Source of the DNA: DAOTTW01 sp034437615
Lineage (GTDB): Bacteria; Chloroflexota; Anaerolineae; Aggregatilineales; Phototrophicaceae
Assembly: GCA_034437615.1 (NCBI GenBank)
Contig: DAOTTW010000084.1
Location: 3,873 to 67,872, forward strand
Direction of reading: 5' to 3'
Length of the DNA stretch: 64,000 bases
The translations under genes were made by a program, and so were the position numbers. A model generated the notes under the pieces. It had not been told where the DNA came from, searched no databases, and worked only from the letters and a program-made list of their open reading frames with translations. This document shows positions 7,950 to 17,607 of this stretch, piece by piece (position 1 is the stretch's first letter; each line of letters opens with the position of its first letter).

Positions 7950-8966
7950 CTATCTAATAATGGCTTCTGTGCTGTCCAACGCACGCAAGGAGGCTTCGTA
8001 GATGAGGGTGGCGTTAATGGCATCGTTGCGGGCCTGTAACACACGATCCGGCAGGAGCGCACCGCAATCTCGCAGAGCATCAACAGACGCATCTAAAAAC
8101 GTTGTGGCCTCCTCGATGCGCGGCACATAGCGGCGCAGTTCCGGCAATTCGCGCACATCCTCATTACTCAGTGCAAACGGGTCGGAGATGAAGTTAGGCG
8201 GTTCGCAGGGCATAGCCTCGCCCCGATAAACTTGCCGCCAAAATGATGTTAACGTTTGTGCCACAGCAAGACGCGGGTTGATGTAAATGCGCAGTCGTTC
8301 GATTTGTGCAAGCTGTACTTCCGGTGGAATGACGGGCACAAGTGCTGCGAGGCTGTTATCGAATTCGATAGGCGCTATCGGAATCGCTTCGACATTGGGC
8401 AATTCGCGACCTGCGAAGGCTGCAATCCAACCCACTTGACCCAGGTAATTGATGCGGAACCACTCGCTTGTGGGGTCACGGTCTAAGATCGGCACAGTGA
8501 CGCCAAACGGTAACGACGTAATGCGCTCACTGGTGTTGATTGGCTCCGCACGCACAACGACGCTTTCCAGGATAAAAATTGCAAAGCCTGTATCGGTTTG
8601 CAGCGGTGTCTCACCCACCAGCCCGGTTTCTAAATCCGTTAATGGCAAGAATTCACGCCGGAAATCGGTAGAACCCAGACGCGCCGCAATCCAACCGAGG
8701 TTTGTCATGCGTCCAGGGCGCTTGACCTCTAGCCATGTGCCGTCGAGGTTACGCCCGACAGCGATAAGTCGTTCATCCTCAAAAATTGAGGCCACTGCTT
8801 CGGCATCGCGGGTCGGTGCCAAACGTACAAAAGCGCTATCGACATCTAACGTAAAGATGAAGTCATCCTCGTTGCGTGTTTGCTCAAAAGACGTCTCTTG
8901 TGCGGCGACCAGAATAGCCCCCAGGTACAATAGCAACAGCATCATGGACAGTTTGCGTACTGTCAT
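7950..8966 (-). CDS. Secreted two-SH3 protein with two-Cys helical tail (last gene of operon)
   Basis: 338 residues. ATG 8966 overlaps the TGA of the upstream gene as ATGA, with GGAGAG in front, so translation is probably coupled. The longer frame from 8996 lacks support. A signal peptide ends VAA before QET. Two SH3-like domains follow (about 35-105 and 128-195; DSAFVRLAPTRDAEAV and ESVVVRAEP). A helical C-terminal domain (about 235-338) has two Cys spaced 48 residues apart (PCEPPN and DCGALL). The same tail is found in the 12415 gene of this operon. The ligand is unknown. This is the last of six co-directional genes beginning at 17569. Confidence 0.9.
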   Translation of the reverse strand: MTVRKLSMMLLLLYLGAILVAAQETSFEQTRNEDDFIFTLDVDSAFVRLAPTRDAEAVASIFEDERLIAVGRNLDGTWLEVKRPGRMTNLGWIAARLGSTDFRREFLPLTDLETGLVGETPLQTDTGFAIFILESVVVRAEPINTSERITSLPFGVTVPILDRDPTSEWFRINYLGQVGWIAAFAGRELPNVEAIPIAPIEFDNSLAALVPVIPPEVQLAQIERLRIYINPRLAVAQTLTSFWRQVYRGEAMPCEPPNFISDPFALSNEDVRELPELRRYVPRIEEATTFLDASVDALRDCGALLPDRVLQARNDAINATLIYEASLRALDSTEAIIR

Positions 8967-10753
8967 CGGTCTCTCCTGTCCGGGTTGATGATCCATTCAT
9001 CCGCACTTGCGAATGCCATGTAGGGTAACGGCTGGAAGCCCATTATTTCACCCGAGGCGACTATCATGCGCTCAGGGGTGTAAAGCCAGAGGTACGCTTG
9101 ATCCTGCTGTAGCACCGCCTGCGCCTGATGGTATAGCTCAGCGCGTTGTGCGTAATCACACCCCGGCAGTGTGTCCGCCCGTGCCAGTAAGTCATCAACC
9201 TGTGGGTTGTAATACGAGGTATGATTAGTCGTCGTGTTGGGATCAATCAGAATATCGGCTGAAGATGCAAACAATTGAGATAGTCGTGGTTCGATGGGGT
9301 AGGCGTAGCTATTACTCGTCAGATAGGCATCAAAGCGTTGATTGCTCACTTCGGATAACAATTCGCCCGGCGATAGGGCAACAGGTGCAATATCCACACC
9401 GACGCTGATAAGCTGCTGTTTCAGTAGATCGACTGTGATGTCGCGCTGTCGCCCTGCGGATGTGTCATAGAGCAAGGTGAACGATAGGCGGCTGCCATCA
9501 GGTGCGGATTCACAAGCGATGCAGGTGCGGGCGCTGTTAGGTGTAAGGGCGCGCCAGCCAGCAGCTTCCAGTATTCGGGCGGCTTCTGCTGGATCGTAGC
9601 TTAGGGGCGTTAGATCGGCGTTGTGTGCCCAGGATGCCGGAGATGATGCTGATGCGATAGGTTGACCGTAGCCATAAACAGCGGTTTCGATAATTGTCTC
9701 GACATCAATAGCCAATTGCAGCGCCCGCCGTACCTCTAAGGAGCCAAAGATCGGGTGATTGCCCTGGTCGATGCGTCCATTTTCTGTATCTCTGTCTGTA
9801 TTTTTATCATATGCAGGCTGTGGGTCGCGTGGGTTTGCGAGGTTCAGTGCAATGTAATCCCAGGTGGCGCTAGGATAGGTGTAGACCTGTACGCCCGGCA
9901 ATATTTCCAGGTTGCGCCTCTGGTCAAACGGCGGATTAAGCAGCAGATTGAGTTGTCCATTTAGAAAGCGCTCCACTGCCGCGCTTTGTCCAATGTTGCT
10001 GACATACTCTAACGCGAGGTCACCCTGACGTAAGCGTATAAATTGATTTTCGCGGATGTCTGTAACAGAAAACATGCCATACGTTACAGACAGGGTGTTG
10101 TTGAAAGGATGCTCTCGAACATAGCTGAGATTGAGCGCATTATTGTCTTGGTAGCGCTCGAACTGTGCGACATAATCCATACCCAGGCTGAACGTCGGCA
10201 GATTGACGGCGAAATCCGCATTGAATACATGGGATGGCAACACAGGAAAATCAAGCGCGTTCAGTGCTGCGCAATCAGCCTGTGAGAATGTCACGACGAC
10301 TGTGGTCGCGTCCATCGGCAGCAAGGCTTGAACCTTCGCAAGCCTGCTAAATACTGGTGATGCGGGGTTGTTTATCGCCAATAAATAAGCGAAGAAAACA
10401 TCGTAGGCGGTGATCTGTGTGCCATCGCTCCAATGAGCGTCATCGCGCAAAAACAAGGTATATGTAAGGCCGTCAGCGGAGGCATCCCAAGAGCGTACAA
10501 GCGCACGATCAGCCATCGCTGCATCTATGCTATCTCGGACCAGTGTACCAGTGGCGTAATCGGTGGTGAAAAGCGACGGAAACAGCAAATCGGCCAATTC
10601 ATCACAAACGGCAGTGTTGCACAGCAACGGGTTCAGGCTCTGGTCTCTATCTGGATTGTTGATCCGCACGATACCACCTGTTGCATCCTGGGCCGAAGCT
10701 GTTGCAGGCGTCAGCACAAGTATCAGTACCAGGAATACCATGTAACGTGTCAT
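8963..10753 (-). CDS. Exported oligopeptide/nickel-type solute-binding protein (SBP family 5)
   Basis: 596 residues, slightly long for the family (about 500-550). GGAGG lies 9 nt before ATG 10753. The signal peptide ends SASA before QDA. There is no lipobox Cys, so unlike most Gram-positive relatives the protein is not lipid-anchored. Family 5 hallmarks are the N-terminal DELADLLFPSLFTTD, the AHWSDGTQITAYDVFFAY stretch at about 115-135 and the later LRQGDLALEYV, RRALQLAIDVETII and DPAEAARILEAAGW. Such proteins bind peptides, nickel complexes or other solutes for ABC importers. No permease or ATPase gene is near; instead the gene lies inside an operon of SH3 and TPR exported proteins, so it may deliver to a distant importer or work as a sensor. 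Four Cys occur as two pairs (CNTAVCDE and CIACES), unusual for the family. Confidence 0.93.
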   Translation of the reverse strand: MTRYMVFLVLILVLTPATASAQDATGGIVRINNPDRDQSLNPLLCNTAVCDELADLLFPSLFTTDYATGTLVRDSIDAAMADRALVRSWDASADGLTYTLFLRDDAHWSDGTQITAYDVFFAYLLAINNPASPVFSRLAKVQALLPMDATTVVVTFSQADCAALNALDFPVLPSHVFNADFAVNLPTFSLGMDYVAQFERYQDNNALNLSYVREHPFNNTLSVTYGMFSVTDIRENQFIRLRQGDLALEYVSNIGQSAAVERFLNGQLNLLLNPPFDQRRNLEILPGVQVYTYPSATWDYIALNLANPRDPQPAYDKNTDRDTENGRIDQGNHPIFGSLEVRRALQLAIDVETIIETAVYGYGQPIASASSPASWAHNADLTPLSYDPAEAARILEAAGWRALTPNSARTCIACESAPDGSRLSFTLLYDTSAGRQRDITVDLLKQQLISVGVDIAPVALSPGELLSEVSNQRFDAYLTSNSYAYPIEPRLSQLFASSADILIDPNTTTNHTSYYNPQVDDLLARADTLPGCDYAQRAELYHQAQAVLQQDQAYLWLYTPERMIVASGEIMGFQPLPYMAFASADEWIINPDRRDR

Positions 10754-10759
10754 CGTCTT

Positions 10760-11506
10760 TTAGCCTCCTGCACGTGCTGGTGTCGCAAAGTCTAGCCATG
10801 TCGAAAACGTCCCAAGCTGTGCACCTTCCTCGATACGACTCAAGATGTTTTCTGCGGAGATACCCGGCAAAACAGCCCCTTCCCCTGCAACCTCACGGTA
10901 TTGCTGATAGCTCTCGGTCGCTTGTGCAGTATATACGGCACCCAGAGATGCATGTGGGGCTGCATAATCTGCATCTAACGCGATGGCTTGCTGTAGGTCT
11001 GTGATGGCCAGCTCATAGTTACCTTCGGCAGCATGGACGAGGCCACGATTGTGATAGGCGATTGCAAAATTTGGGTTTAGCGTGACCGCAAGTGTGAAAT
11101 CTGTGAGTGCAAGGCCGAATGTGCCTTGATTGAAATACAGCAAGCCCCGGTTGTTATAAGCCGTGATAGCGTTGCCATCCAGTTCTAGCGCACGGTTGTA
11201 GTCCTCAAGTGCCGGCGGGAAATTTAACTGGATGGCGTAGGCGAAGCCCCGATTGATATATGCGGGCGCATAAGTCTCGTTGCGTTCGATAGCGCAGGTG
11301 TAAGCGACAATCGCATCTGTGTAATCGTTTTGCTCAAAATAGACATCGCCCAAGCCAACGAAAAACGTGTGTGTAGCCCTCTCTGGTGCGATTTCCAGGC
11401 AGGGGTCGCCATCCGATGACCTATCCTGGGCCAGCAGTGATGGGGCCAGCAAAATGCCGCCACCAACCAACAGCAGTAGCAAACTCAACTTAAATAGCGG
11501 TCGCAT
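10760..11506 (-). CDS. Exported TPR protein
   Basis: 248 residues with a clear signal peptide (MRPLFKLSLLLLL..., cut before QDR). Four to five TPR units span about 40-200, for example AYINRGFAYAIQLNFPPALE and AYHNRGLVHAAEGNYELAIT, which fit the W-LG-Y-A-A-P TPR pattern. The C-terminal ~45 residues are unlike TPR and resemble the tail of the next gene upstream, so the two are paralogues. A pair of Cys lies at both ends of the first repeat region (DPCLEI and AYTCAIER). It starts 3 bp after the stop of the 11510 gene and ends 6 bp before the solute-binding protein, so it is clearly co-transcribed. It probably acts as an extracytoplasmic scaffold. Confidence 0.9.
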   Translation of the reverse strand: MRPLFKLSLLLLLVGGGILLAPSLLAQDRSSDGDPCLEIAPERATHTFFVGLGDVYFEQNDYTDAIVAYTCAIERNETYAPAYINRGFAYAIQLNFPPALEDYNRALELDGNAITAYNNRGLLYFNQGTFGLALTDFTLAVTLNPNFAIAYHNRGLVHAAEGNYELAITDLQQAIALDADYAAPHASLGAVYTAQATESYQQYREVAGEGAVLPGISAENILSRIEEGAQLGTFSTWLDFATPARAGG

Positions 11507-11509
11507 GAG

Positions 11510-12343
11510 TTAATCCGTTTCAAATTGTGCGCTGAGTAGCCATGTACCATCGTCCAAACGCAGATCGAAGGTAAAGCGAGATTCCAGGGCACCGGCGGCG
11601 CTTTCGATACGACGATCCGCACTGGCGGGGCGCAGGCGCAGGTAATCGTCATAGTTATCGAGTGCCCGTGCTGAATAGATGACGCCGAGTAGCGCGTAAG
11701 GTTGTGCTGCGCGTGGGTCATATTCCGGGCGTGGGCGATCCGGTGCGCGGTTCGGGTCTTCTAAATCCTCCAGGGCATTTTCGATGCCGGAGATGGCAAT
11801 AGCCTGTTCAAGGTCCGCAATGGCCGTTTCAAAATCATCGGTGAGTGCGAGAATAACTGCCCGGTTGCTAAGCGCGTCAATGTATTCGCCATTGATCTCG
11901 AGTGCGCGGTTCAGGTCTGCGATAGCCAGCTCGTACTCGCGCTGGGCATAGTAGACAATCGCTCGGTTGTTGTAGACATCTGCACGGTTTGGCGCTAATT
12001 CCAACGATGCAGAATAGTCTTCCAGCGCTTCTTCGTAAAGGCGTTGACGGGTGTAAGCGGTCGCACGGTTGAGCCATGCATTCAGGTAACTGGCGTCAAT
12101 TTGCTCGATGATGCAGGAATAGCTGTCGATGGCGCTGTTAACACGACCATTCTCGACATAGGCTGCACCCTGACCCATATAGTAGCCAATGCGTACATTC
12201 GCAGGGCTAGCTTCAAACGAATCACAGATTAATTGATCCTCTGCTGCACTTTGGGCTAACGTGACAAGTGGTGAAGTCAACCCAATTAGCAGCAAGTTGA
12301 TGAAGATCAGGGTAAGCAGGGGGTTTGCTTTTGGGTGTATCAT
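11510..12343 (-). CDS. Exported TPR protein (paralogue of the next gene)
   Basis: 277 residues from ATG 12343 (MIHPKANP), which has CGGAGC 8 nt upstream; the in-frame start at 12406 would add 21 residues before the signal peptide and lacks a site. The signal peptide ends TLA before QSA. Four TPR units lie at about 55-190 (AWLNRATAYTRQRLYEEALE, VYNNRAIVYYAQREYELAIA, ALSNRAVILALTDDFETAIA). A Pro/Arg/Asp-rich linker (about 205-220) leads to a tail with YAARALDNYDDYLRL-like character and a final beta-rich stretch ending WLLSAQFETD. Cys residues in LICDSF and SYSCIIEQ match those of the neighbouring paralogue. The two TPR proteins probably form a pair, perhaps a heterodimer. Confidence 0.9.
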   Translation of the reverse strand: MIHPKANPLLTLIFINLLLIGLTSPLVTLAQSAAEDQLICDSFEASPANVRIGYYMGQGAAYVENGRVNSAIDSYSCIIEQIDASYLNAWLNRATAYTRQRLYEEALEDYSASLELAPNRADVYNNRAIVYYAQREYELAIADLNRALEINGEYIDALSNRAVILALTDDFETAIADLEQAIAISGIENALEDLEDPNRAPDRPRPEYDPRAAQPYALLGVIYSARALDNYDDYLRLRPASADRRIESAAGALESRFTFDLRLDDGTWLLSAQFETD

Positions 12344-12414
12344 CTGTTTTGCTCCGTATTGTGATGCTGATAAGTGGTTAAGCATATAAAGATCGACAAA
12401 TTGCAAATAATGAA

Positions 12415-13413
12415 CTAAAAATCGGTAAAGGGCATCAGGATCGGGTCGCGGTCCTCCAATGAATTTAGCAGTGAGTTGGCCAGATTGAGCGCGCGCCGTG
12501 CCGAGTCGATTGTGGCAAGCGCGTTAAAAACATCCCGCTCGGTGATAAAAGCATCTGTACGGCCACAAGCATCTTCAAAGCCAGCGATAGCCAAGTTGAT
12601 GCGTTCAACGGCTATATTCAAAGCATTGGCAGGTGGCGCGAAAATCGTCTCACGCTCCAGATCAACCTCGCTGACGCGGCTGCTGCGTGCATTGCTTGGG
12701 AAATCGCTGCAACTGACGCTGTTACCTTCGTTGAGGCTTGACCAGACGCGCTCGATGCGACCCAGGCTGCTGAAACCCTGATTGATGTCATCGTCCAGTT
12801 GTTCAGCAAGGCGACCATAGGGGTAGAGATAATTGGTATTGAGTAGGGAACCCATGAAACCATCCAGCACGCGCACATTCCAGCGACCAATCCAGTAGAG
12901 TTGGTCATCATGCAATATTTGCACACGGAAGAAGCCAGAGTCGCCAAGCCTACCGGTTAGTTCAACGATGGTATCAGCGGGCAAGGTGCCGATGTAATCT
13001 TCTGGGCCAAAATCGCGCTCGTAAAGCGGTGTTTCGCGTGTTGTGACCGCTACCACACCCATACGCCGCACAAATGGCTGTGTATCCACACCGTCAACAG
13101 TTAATTGCACGATGTCGCCGGACCAGACCAGGTACCCCGCATACAACCAACCTGCTTGATTGTCGTGCATCACCTGCACCCAAGCCATATCCGCAGAGCG
13201 CCCGATAGCTGGCAAGGTCACTGCCGGTTTTACGACAGTAAGGCGCTCAAAGGCGGTGCCGGGGCCGGTGCGTAACGACAGAAAATCCTGTGTGGTGACG
13301 TATACGCTAGTTTGCTGTGCAAGTGCTTCGCCGTCCTGGGCGCTGACGCCCAGCGGCAGACTCATGAACAGTAATGCGCAGCCTAACAGGAAAAGCGACC
13401 TATGTTGTGCCAT
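12415..13413 (-). CDS. Secreted two-SH3 protein with two-Cys helical tail
   Basis: 332 residues from ATG 13413 (MAQHRSLF), with AAAGG about 8 nt upstream; the frame open to 13506 has no site and would overlap the gene before. A signal peptide ends VSA before QDG. SH3-like domain one (about 38-100) contains DFLSLRTGPGTAFERL, and domain two (about 115-185) contains TTRETPLYERDF and a closing LYWIGRWNVRVLDG. The helical tail (about 225-332) has Cys residues in VSCSDF and DACGRT, spaced 49 residues apart, and matches the tail of the 7950 gene in order and spacing. Second gene of the exported operon, 41 bp after the propeller gene. Confidence 0.9.
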   Translation of the reverse strand: MAQHRSLFLLGCALLFMSLPLGVSAQDGEALAQQTSVYVTTQDFLSLRTGPGTAFERLTVVKPAVTLPAIGRSADMAWVQVMHDNQAGWLYAGYLVWSGDIVQLTVDGVDTQPFVRRMGVVAVTTRETPLYERDFGPEDYIGTLPADTIVELTGRLGDSGFFRVQILHDDQLYWIGRWNVRVLDGFMGSLLNTNYLYPYGRLAEQLDDDINQGFSSLGRIERVWSSLNEGNSVSCSDFPSNARSSRVSEVDLERETIFAPPANALNIAVERINLAIAGFEDACGRTDAFITERDVFNALATIDSARRALNLANSLLNSLEDRDPILMPFTDF

Positions 13414-13453
13414 TTTTGGGCCTTTCTCGTGCCTTTCGCACGTTTTGCACGCT

Positions 13454-16400
13454 CTAATTCGGTGGAATCGCCAACCATAAGTCAATGCGCTCAATATCGA
13501 AGCCAATATCCGTCAGGCTGCCTGTTGCAGTATCGAGGATATACCAGCTTGGACGCGCTGTTTCTGCTTGTGTTTGTCGATTAGACTGCAAGAAAGCCTG
13601 GAATGCGACATAGCGATTATCTGGTGACCAGATAAAGCCGCTTACAATATCTGGTGAAATAACTGATGTGCCTGGAACGCAGTACAGGCGCGATAGACCC
13701 GTTTCGCTATCCCACACACGCAGTTTCGGGATCAGGAGTTCAGTCGCATCGATGTAGGTAACTTTGCCGCGTTGCAACGGTCTGTCCGCGCTATCTGCAA
13801 AGCCGTCTGGTCCCGGTGTGACCGTTGGTTGTAGCGGGATGAAGTCTGGCGTCCGTGTTGCGACAGGCGTTGGGTAAAGCGGCGGCAACGGCGTAATCAG
13901 GATAGCGTTCGCAGGGATATAATCAGCGCGATTAAAGCGGTATGGGGTGATGCTATAGCGGTTATTAGCTGACCACGTGCCACGCGGCAGGTCACCTAAC
14001 CTCTGATGTTGCTCCGTCATTGGGTCGTAGATGAGCCATTCATCCGGAGCGGTGGACGGATAGCGATAATACAGATAGTTGCCTGCTGGATGCCAGTTGA
14101 ACTCGATAGGGTCGGCGGTTTCTGTGCGAGCGAAATAATCCTGCGTTCCTGTTGCACGGTTAACGATGTAGTAGCGAAAGCCGGGCTGTGGGCGTGTGCG
14201 GTAGGTTGTGCGGTAGACCTCAAGATCACCATTATAGGGTTGCACATTTACCAGTTCGGTATCCAGATTGTTGATGCGAACCGTGCCGCGTGGCGTAAAC
14301 GGATCGCTATATTGGCGCGTTTGTACATTGTATTGTTGGCGTTGTGTGATTGCGCTGCGCGAAATGCGTGCTTCTGAGGGGACAAAGGGCGGATTCGGCG
14401 TAACGCGGTCCGCTGGCAACACGAAGATGGTTTGCTCTGGTGATATGGTCGATGGCGCACGCAGTGTAGGGGTCGCACGCACGAAGCTACTAAACTGATA
14501 TTCAATTGTAACCGGATCGATCCAGTAAGGGTCTGGCCAAAATTCGTTGTCATCCCCAGAGAATAACACCTGCTTGTCGCTACCATCCGCATGTACCACG
14601 AAAATCTCGTCTGCTTCTCGGATCAGCAGCCATTGGCCATCAAAGGATGGTTGACAGCCTTCAGCGCAACTAGGAAGTGTGTCGTCAACGTATGTTGCGC
14701 CTGTTTGTGGGTTAAAAACCGTTTTGCCATCTGGTGCGCCATCTAAACTTGTAAATAGGCTGCCCGGTGGGTTGTAATCGGGTGGAGGATTTTCCAGTGT
14801 GTAGATAGTGTTTACCGGGCAGATTTCCTCACGCTGGTTTAGCTGGACTAGATCAGCATCTTCAATAGGTTGCGGTGGCGGCGTTGGTGTGATGGTCGGT
14901 GTTAAGGTCGGGCGGGCACGCCCTGCAATATTCAGTGATTGTGTGGCAGTTGGTCGCACGCGTATGCGCCTAACTTGTGGCTCAAGCGGTTGATTGGTCG
15001 CGGTTGCTGTGCCAGCTAGTGCCTCGTATGGACGCACAAGCCGATAGAGCACGATACGATTGGCCGAACGACCTTCTGCAAGCAGGCTCGTATCTGGACT
15101 TAAACGGGCGTTATTTGGCGTGCGCCGATATTGATCGTCAAATGCATCCAGCACCAGTGAAAGCGACGGTTGTGCTGTGCTTTCGTCATTTGTCGTGGTA
15201 TCTGGCAAGAAGGTGCCACGTTTGCGAATACCGGTGTTGATGTCGATTAGCATAACATCATCTTCAGAGGTTACAGGTGCACGACGGTTCGGTGATGACG
15301 AGCCAGACAAGCCCTCACATAAGAGTCTTTCTAGCTGGCTGATTTGTTCCTGTGACAAGCCCTCTGTCAGGTTACGCCACTCTTCGGCATAAGCGAGCGC
15401 TTCGTCGCTGAAGCGTTGCGTCAAGCACGTAGGTACACCAGCAATCACAGATGGGCGTTGTGTTGGGAAAACAAGCGTTGGGGCTGGACTCGGTGTGAAG
15501 AAATTCGTGATGTCTTGCAGATCGCGTGCTTCGGTGACCAGATCACATATGGCCTGCGTGATGCGACCCAACTCATCTGGCGCGTTGATAGCGCTTACGT
15601 AATCCCAAAAGCCTGCTAATTGTGTGTCGGCATCTGGAAAGGCATCGACGAGGCACTGCGGCAAACCGGATGCAGCGTATTCCAAGCCATAGACACGGTC
15701 AGGTGCGCCGCTAGCATTTTGGTTGCCACGAATGAAGATGGTTTCTGTATCCATCCAGCCATAGTTTGCGCCGTCGGGCGCTGGCAAATCCGTGCCTGCA
15801 AAGAACCATTGTTTACCTTCGTACAGGTTGTAGATGGCTATTTCGTTACCGGGGAAGTGTTGCGATGCCTGCGTAACGCCGTAAATGACCAGATAATTTT
15901 GCCAATTGACGCTTGGGATGATCTGACTGAACTCACGCCCTGGCAGTGACTCGAAAAACAAGCTTTGGCGCGTCTTTTCGGCTGTATCGGTGATTTCGAC
16001 GCCTAAACCCTCTACGGTTTGGATGATTGAAAGGTAGCGCTGCGCGTCAACTGAGGCATCGATCACTGAGCCACGCACATTTAGCGGCTCACGTCGGATG
16101 ACGGATGCCGTTTCGATGTCCCATTCCCAGAGTTCAACATCGCCACTCAAAGCGGTCTGGAATGTATAGATGCTCTGGCTATCCGGTGAGAATAGATACT
16201 GGCTATAACCGCGAAAATAGCCCAGGTCTTCGTAAAGGATGTCACCCGTCGCTAAATCGAAACGTTGAAAATCCACGAGCAGTTCATCGCCCGTCGTATT
16301 GAATGTGAATAGCGTATCTCCATTGGAATCCGAAATTGCCGGATAATAATTGCTTTCCAAAGCACCGTTTGCGATATTGTAGACCTCTACGGGTTGCAAG

Positions 16401-17569
16401 CCTGAAGCGCGTCGAACGGCAATATGTGTGCCATCCGGGTGCAGCGCGATCTGATTAGTATCTGCTGAGCGCACGAAGTCCACGAAGCCGCGCCCGCTTA
16501 TTTCATCACGCACATAAATTAAAAAAGCCGCACCGCCAGCGGTAGGGGTGATGGGTTGTAAAATATCTAGCAGCATAATTGTCAGTGGGTTGTAGTTGAA
16601 GTTGCTGCGATAATCACCTTGCAAAAGCAGGCGTGTTAGCGGTGTTGTCTGTCGGCTGTTGGGTTCGCCTATGATTTGGGCATTGTTACTGAGCACGAGG
16701 TCTTGCAGGCTTGCATAGCGGCCTGCGATCAGGTCTCGGCCTGGCGAAACAAGCAAGGTGCGGCCTGTTTCTGTATTGATCTGGACAATGTTATTGCTGC
16801 CTCTTGGCTGTACGTACATCGAATCATCGGCCATGCTGGACCACACCGTAATTGTATCGCGCTCAAGCCGATTGGATTCAATTTCATCGGTGATGGGGCG
16901 GTTTCGCTCTTGCAAGTCCAGGATTTGCAGACGGCCGGGCAAGGCAGCGATTGCTTTACGGTTGGGGCCGAGGATAAAGCCATTGCGATAGTCAAAGATT
17001 GGCAACGCTTCGGCACGTCCAGCTAATGTCGATGGTGCTTCGCCGCGTGCATCAGCTAAATCCCACAGCCAGGGCACGAGGCTTGTATCATTTTCGCTGC
17101 GTCGGATGGATTGTGGAGCAGGCACACGCGAATTAAACAGCAACAGGTCGCCATCATCCGCGAAAAACAACGGCCCCTCAACCCCAAGCGAGCCGTCTGG
17201 TTCCAGTAGCAGGTTTAAATCGCCGTTACGGGTATCCCAGATTTCGATGCGACGTTCGATGGCCAACGCCAAATAGCGCCCATCAGGGCTGAAGATATAC
17301 GCGTTGTAAAGACCACTGCGGTAAAGCTGATGCTGAAGGCTGAAGTCGGATGCATCAATCAGTTGCAAGCTACCAGACGGATCAACCCAGGCGATTTGAT
17401 CGTTGACCTGGCTGTACGTGATGCCGCTGGGACGTTGCTTGCCTATTATCTGATATGTGGCGAAGGTTTGGGCTGCCGTGCTCGGTTGTGCAATAGTGAT
17501 GCCAACCAGCACAGACAAAACAATTATGAAAAAAGCCATAGGTATGATGTAGAAAGATCGTCTTTGCAT
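13454..17569 (-). CDS. Very large exported beta-propeller protein (first gene of operon)
   Basis: 1371 residues. AGGGTG lies 5 nt before ATG 17569. An N-terminal hydrophobic segment (about 8-28) ends TIA before QPS, so it is a signal peptide or anchor. Residues 40-560 contain repeated WD40/TolB-like blades with S-P-D-x-R/S signatures (FSPDGRYLALAIERRIEIWD, HPDGTHIAV, FSPDSQSIY). A middle region (about 650-760) contains two short Cys-containing helical repeats (GLPQCLVDAFPDAD and GVPTCLTQRFSDEAL, each followed by a Cys about 40 residues later). A Thr/Pro linker (PTLTPTITPTPPPQP, near 890) leads to a second propeller-like half ending WSPDNRYVAFQAFLQ. No catalytic motif is seen. It heads the operon, so it may be the platform for the SH3 and TPR partners. 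Confidence 0.88.
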   Translation of the reverse strand: MQRRSFYIIPMAFFIIVLSVLVGITIAQPSTAAQTFATYQIIGKQRPSGITYSQVNDQIAWVDPSGSLQLIDASDFSLQHQLYRSGLYNAYIFSPDGRYLALAIERRIEIWDTRNGDLNLLLEPDGSLGVEGPLFFADDGDLLLFNSRVPAPQSIRRSENDTSLVPWLWDLADARGEAPSTLAGRAEALPIFDYRNGFILGPNRKAIAALPGRLQILDLQERNRPITDEIESNRLERDTITVWSSMADDSMYVQPRGSNNIVQINTETGRTLLVSPGRDLIAGRYASLQDLVLSNNAQIIGEPNSRQTTPLTRLLLQGDYRSNFNYNPLTIMLLDILQPITPTAGGAAFLIYVRDEISGRGFVDFVRSADTNQIALHPDGTHIAVRRASGLQPVEVYNIANGALESNYYPAISDSNGDTLFTFNTTGDELLVDFQRFDLATGDILYEDLGYFRGYSQYLFSPDSQSIYTFQTALSGDVELWEWDIETASVIRREPLNVRGSVIDASVDAQRYLSIIQTVEGLGVEITDTAEKTRQSLFFESLPGREFSQIIPSVNWQNYLVIYGVTQASQHFPGNEIAIYNLYEGKQWFFAGTDLPAPDGANYGWMDTETIFIRGNQNASGAPDRVYGLEYAASGLPQCLVDAFPDADTQLAGFWDYVSAINAPDELGRITQAICDLVTEARDLQDITNFFTPSPAPTLVFPTQRPSVIAGVPTCLTQRFSDEALAYAEEWRNLTEGLSQEQISQLERLLCEGLSGSSSPNRRAPVTSEDDVMLIDINTGIRKRGTFLPDTTTNDESTAQPSLSLVLDAFDDQYRRTPNNARLSPDTSLLAEGRSANRIVLYRLVRPYEALAGTATATNQPLEPQVRRIRVRPTATQSLNIAGRARPTLTPTITPTPPPQPIEDADLVQLNQREEICPVNTIYTLENPPPDYNPPGSLFTSLDGAPDGKTVFNPQTGATYVDDTLPSCAEGCQPSFDGQWLLIREADEIFVVHADGSDKQVLFSGDDNEFWPDPYWIDPVTIEYQFSSFVRATPTLRAPSTISPEQTIFVLPADRVTPNPPFVPSEARISRSAITQRQQYNVQTRQYSDPFTPRGTVRINNLDTELVNVQPYNGDLEVYRTTYRTRPQPGFRYYIVNRATGTQDYFARTETADPIEFNWHPAGNYLYYRYPSTAPDEWLIYDPMTEQHQRLGDLPRGTWSANNRYSITPYRFNRADYIPANAILITPLPPLYPTPVATRTPDFIPLQPTVTPGPDGFADSADRPLQRGKVTYIDATELLIPKLRVWDSETGLSRLYCVPGTSVISPDIVSGFIWSPDNRYVAFQAFLQSNRQTQAETARPSWYILDTATGSLTDIGFDIERIDLWLAIPPN

Positions 17570-17607
17570 GTAACACCCTGCTTTGTTGGAGTAGGATTAC
17601 AACCCCC

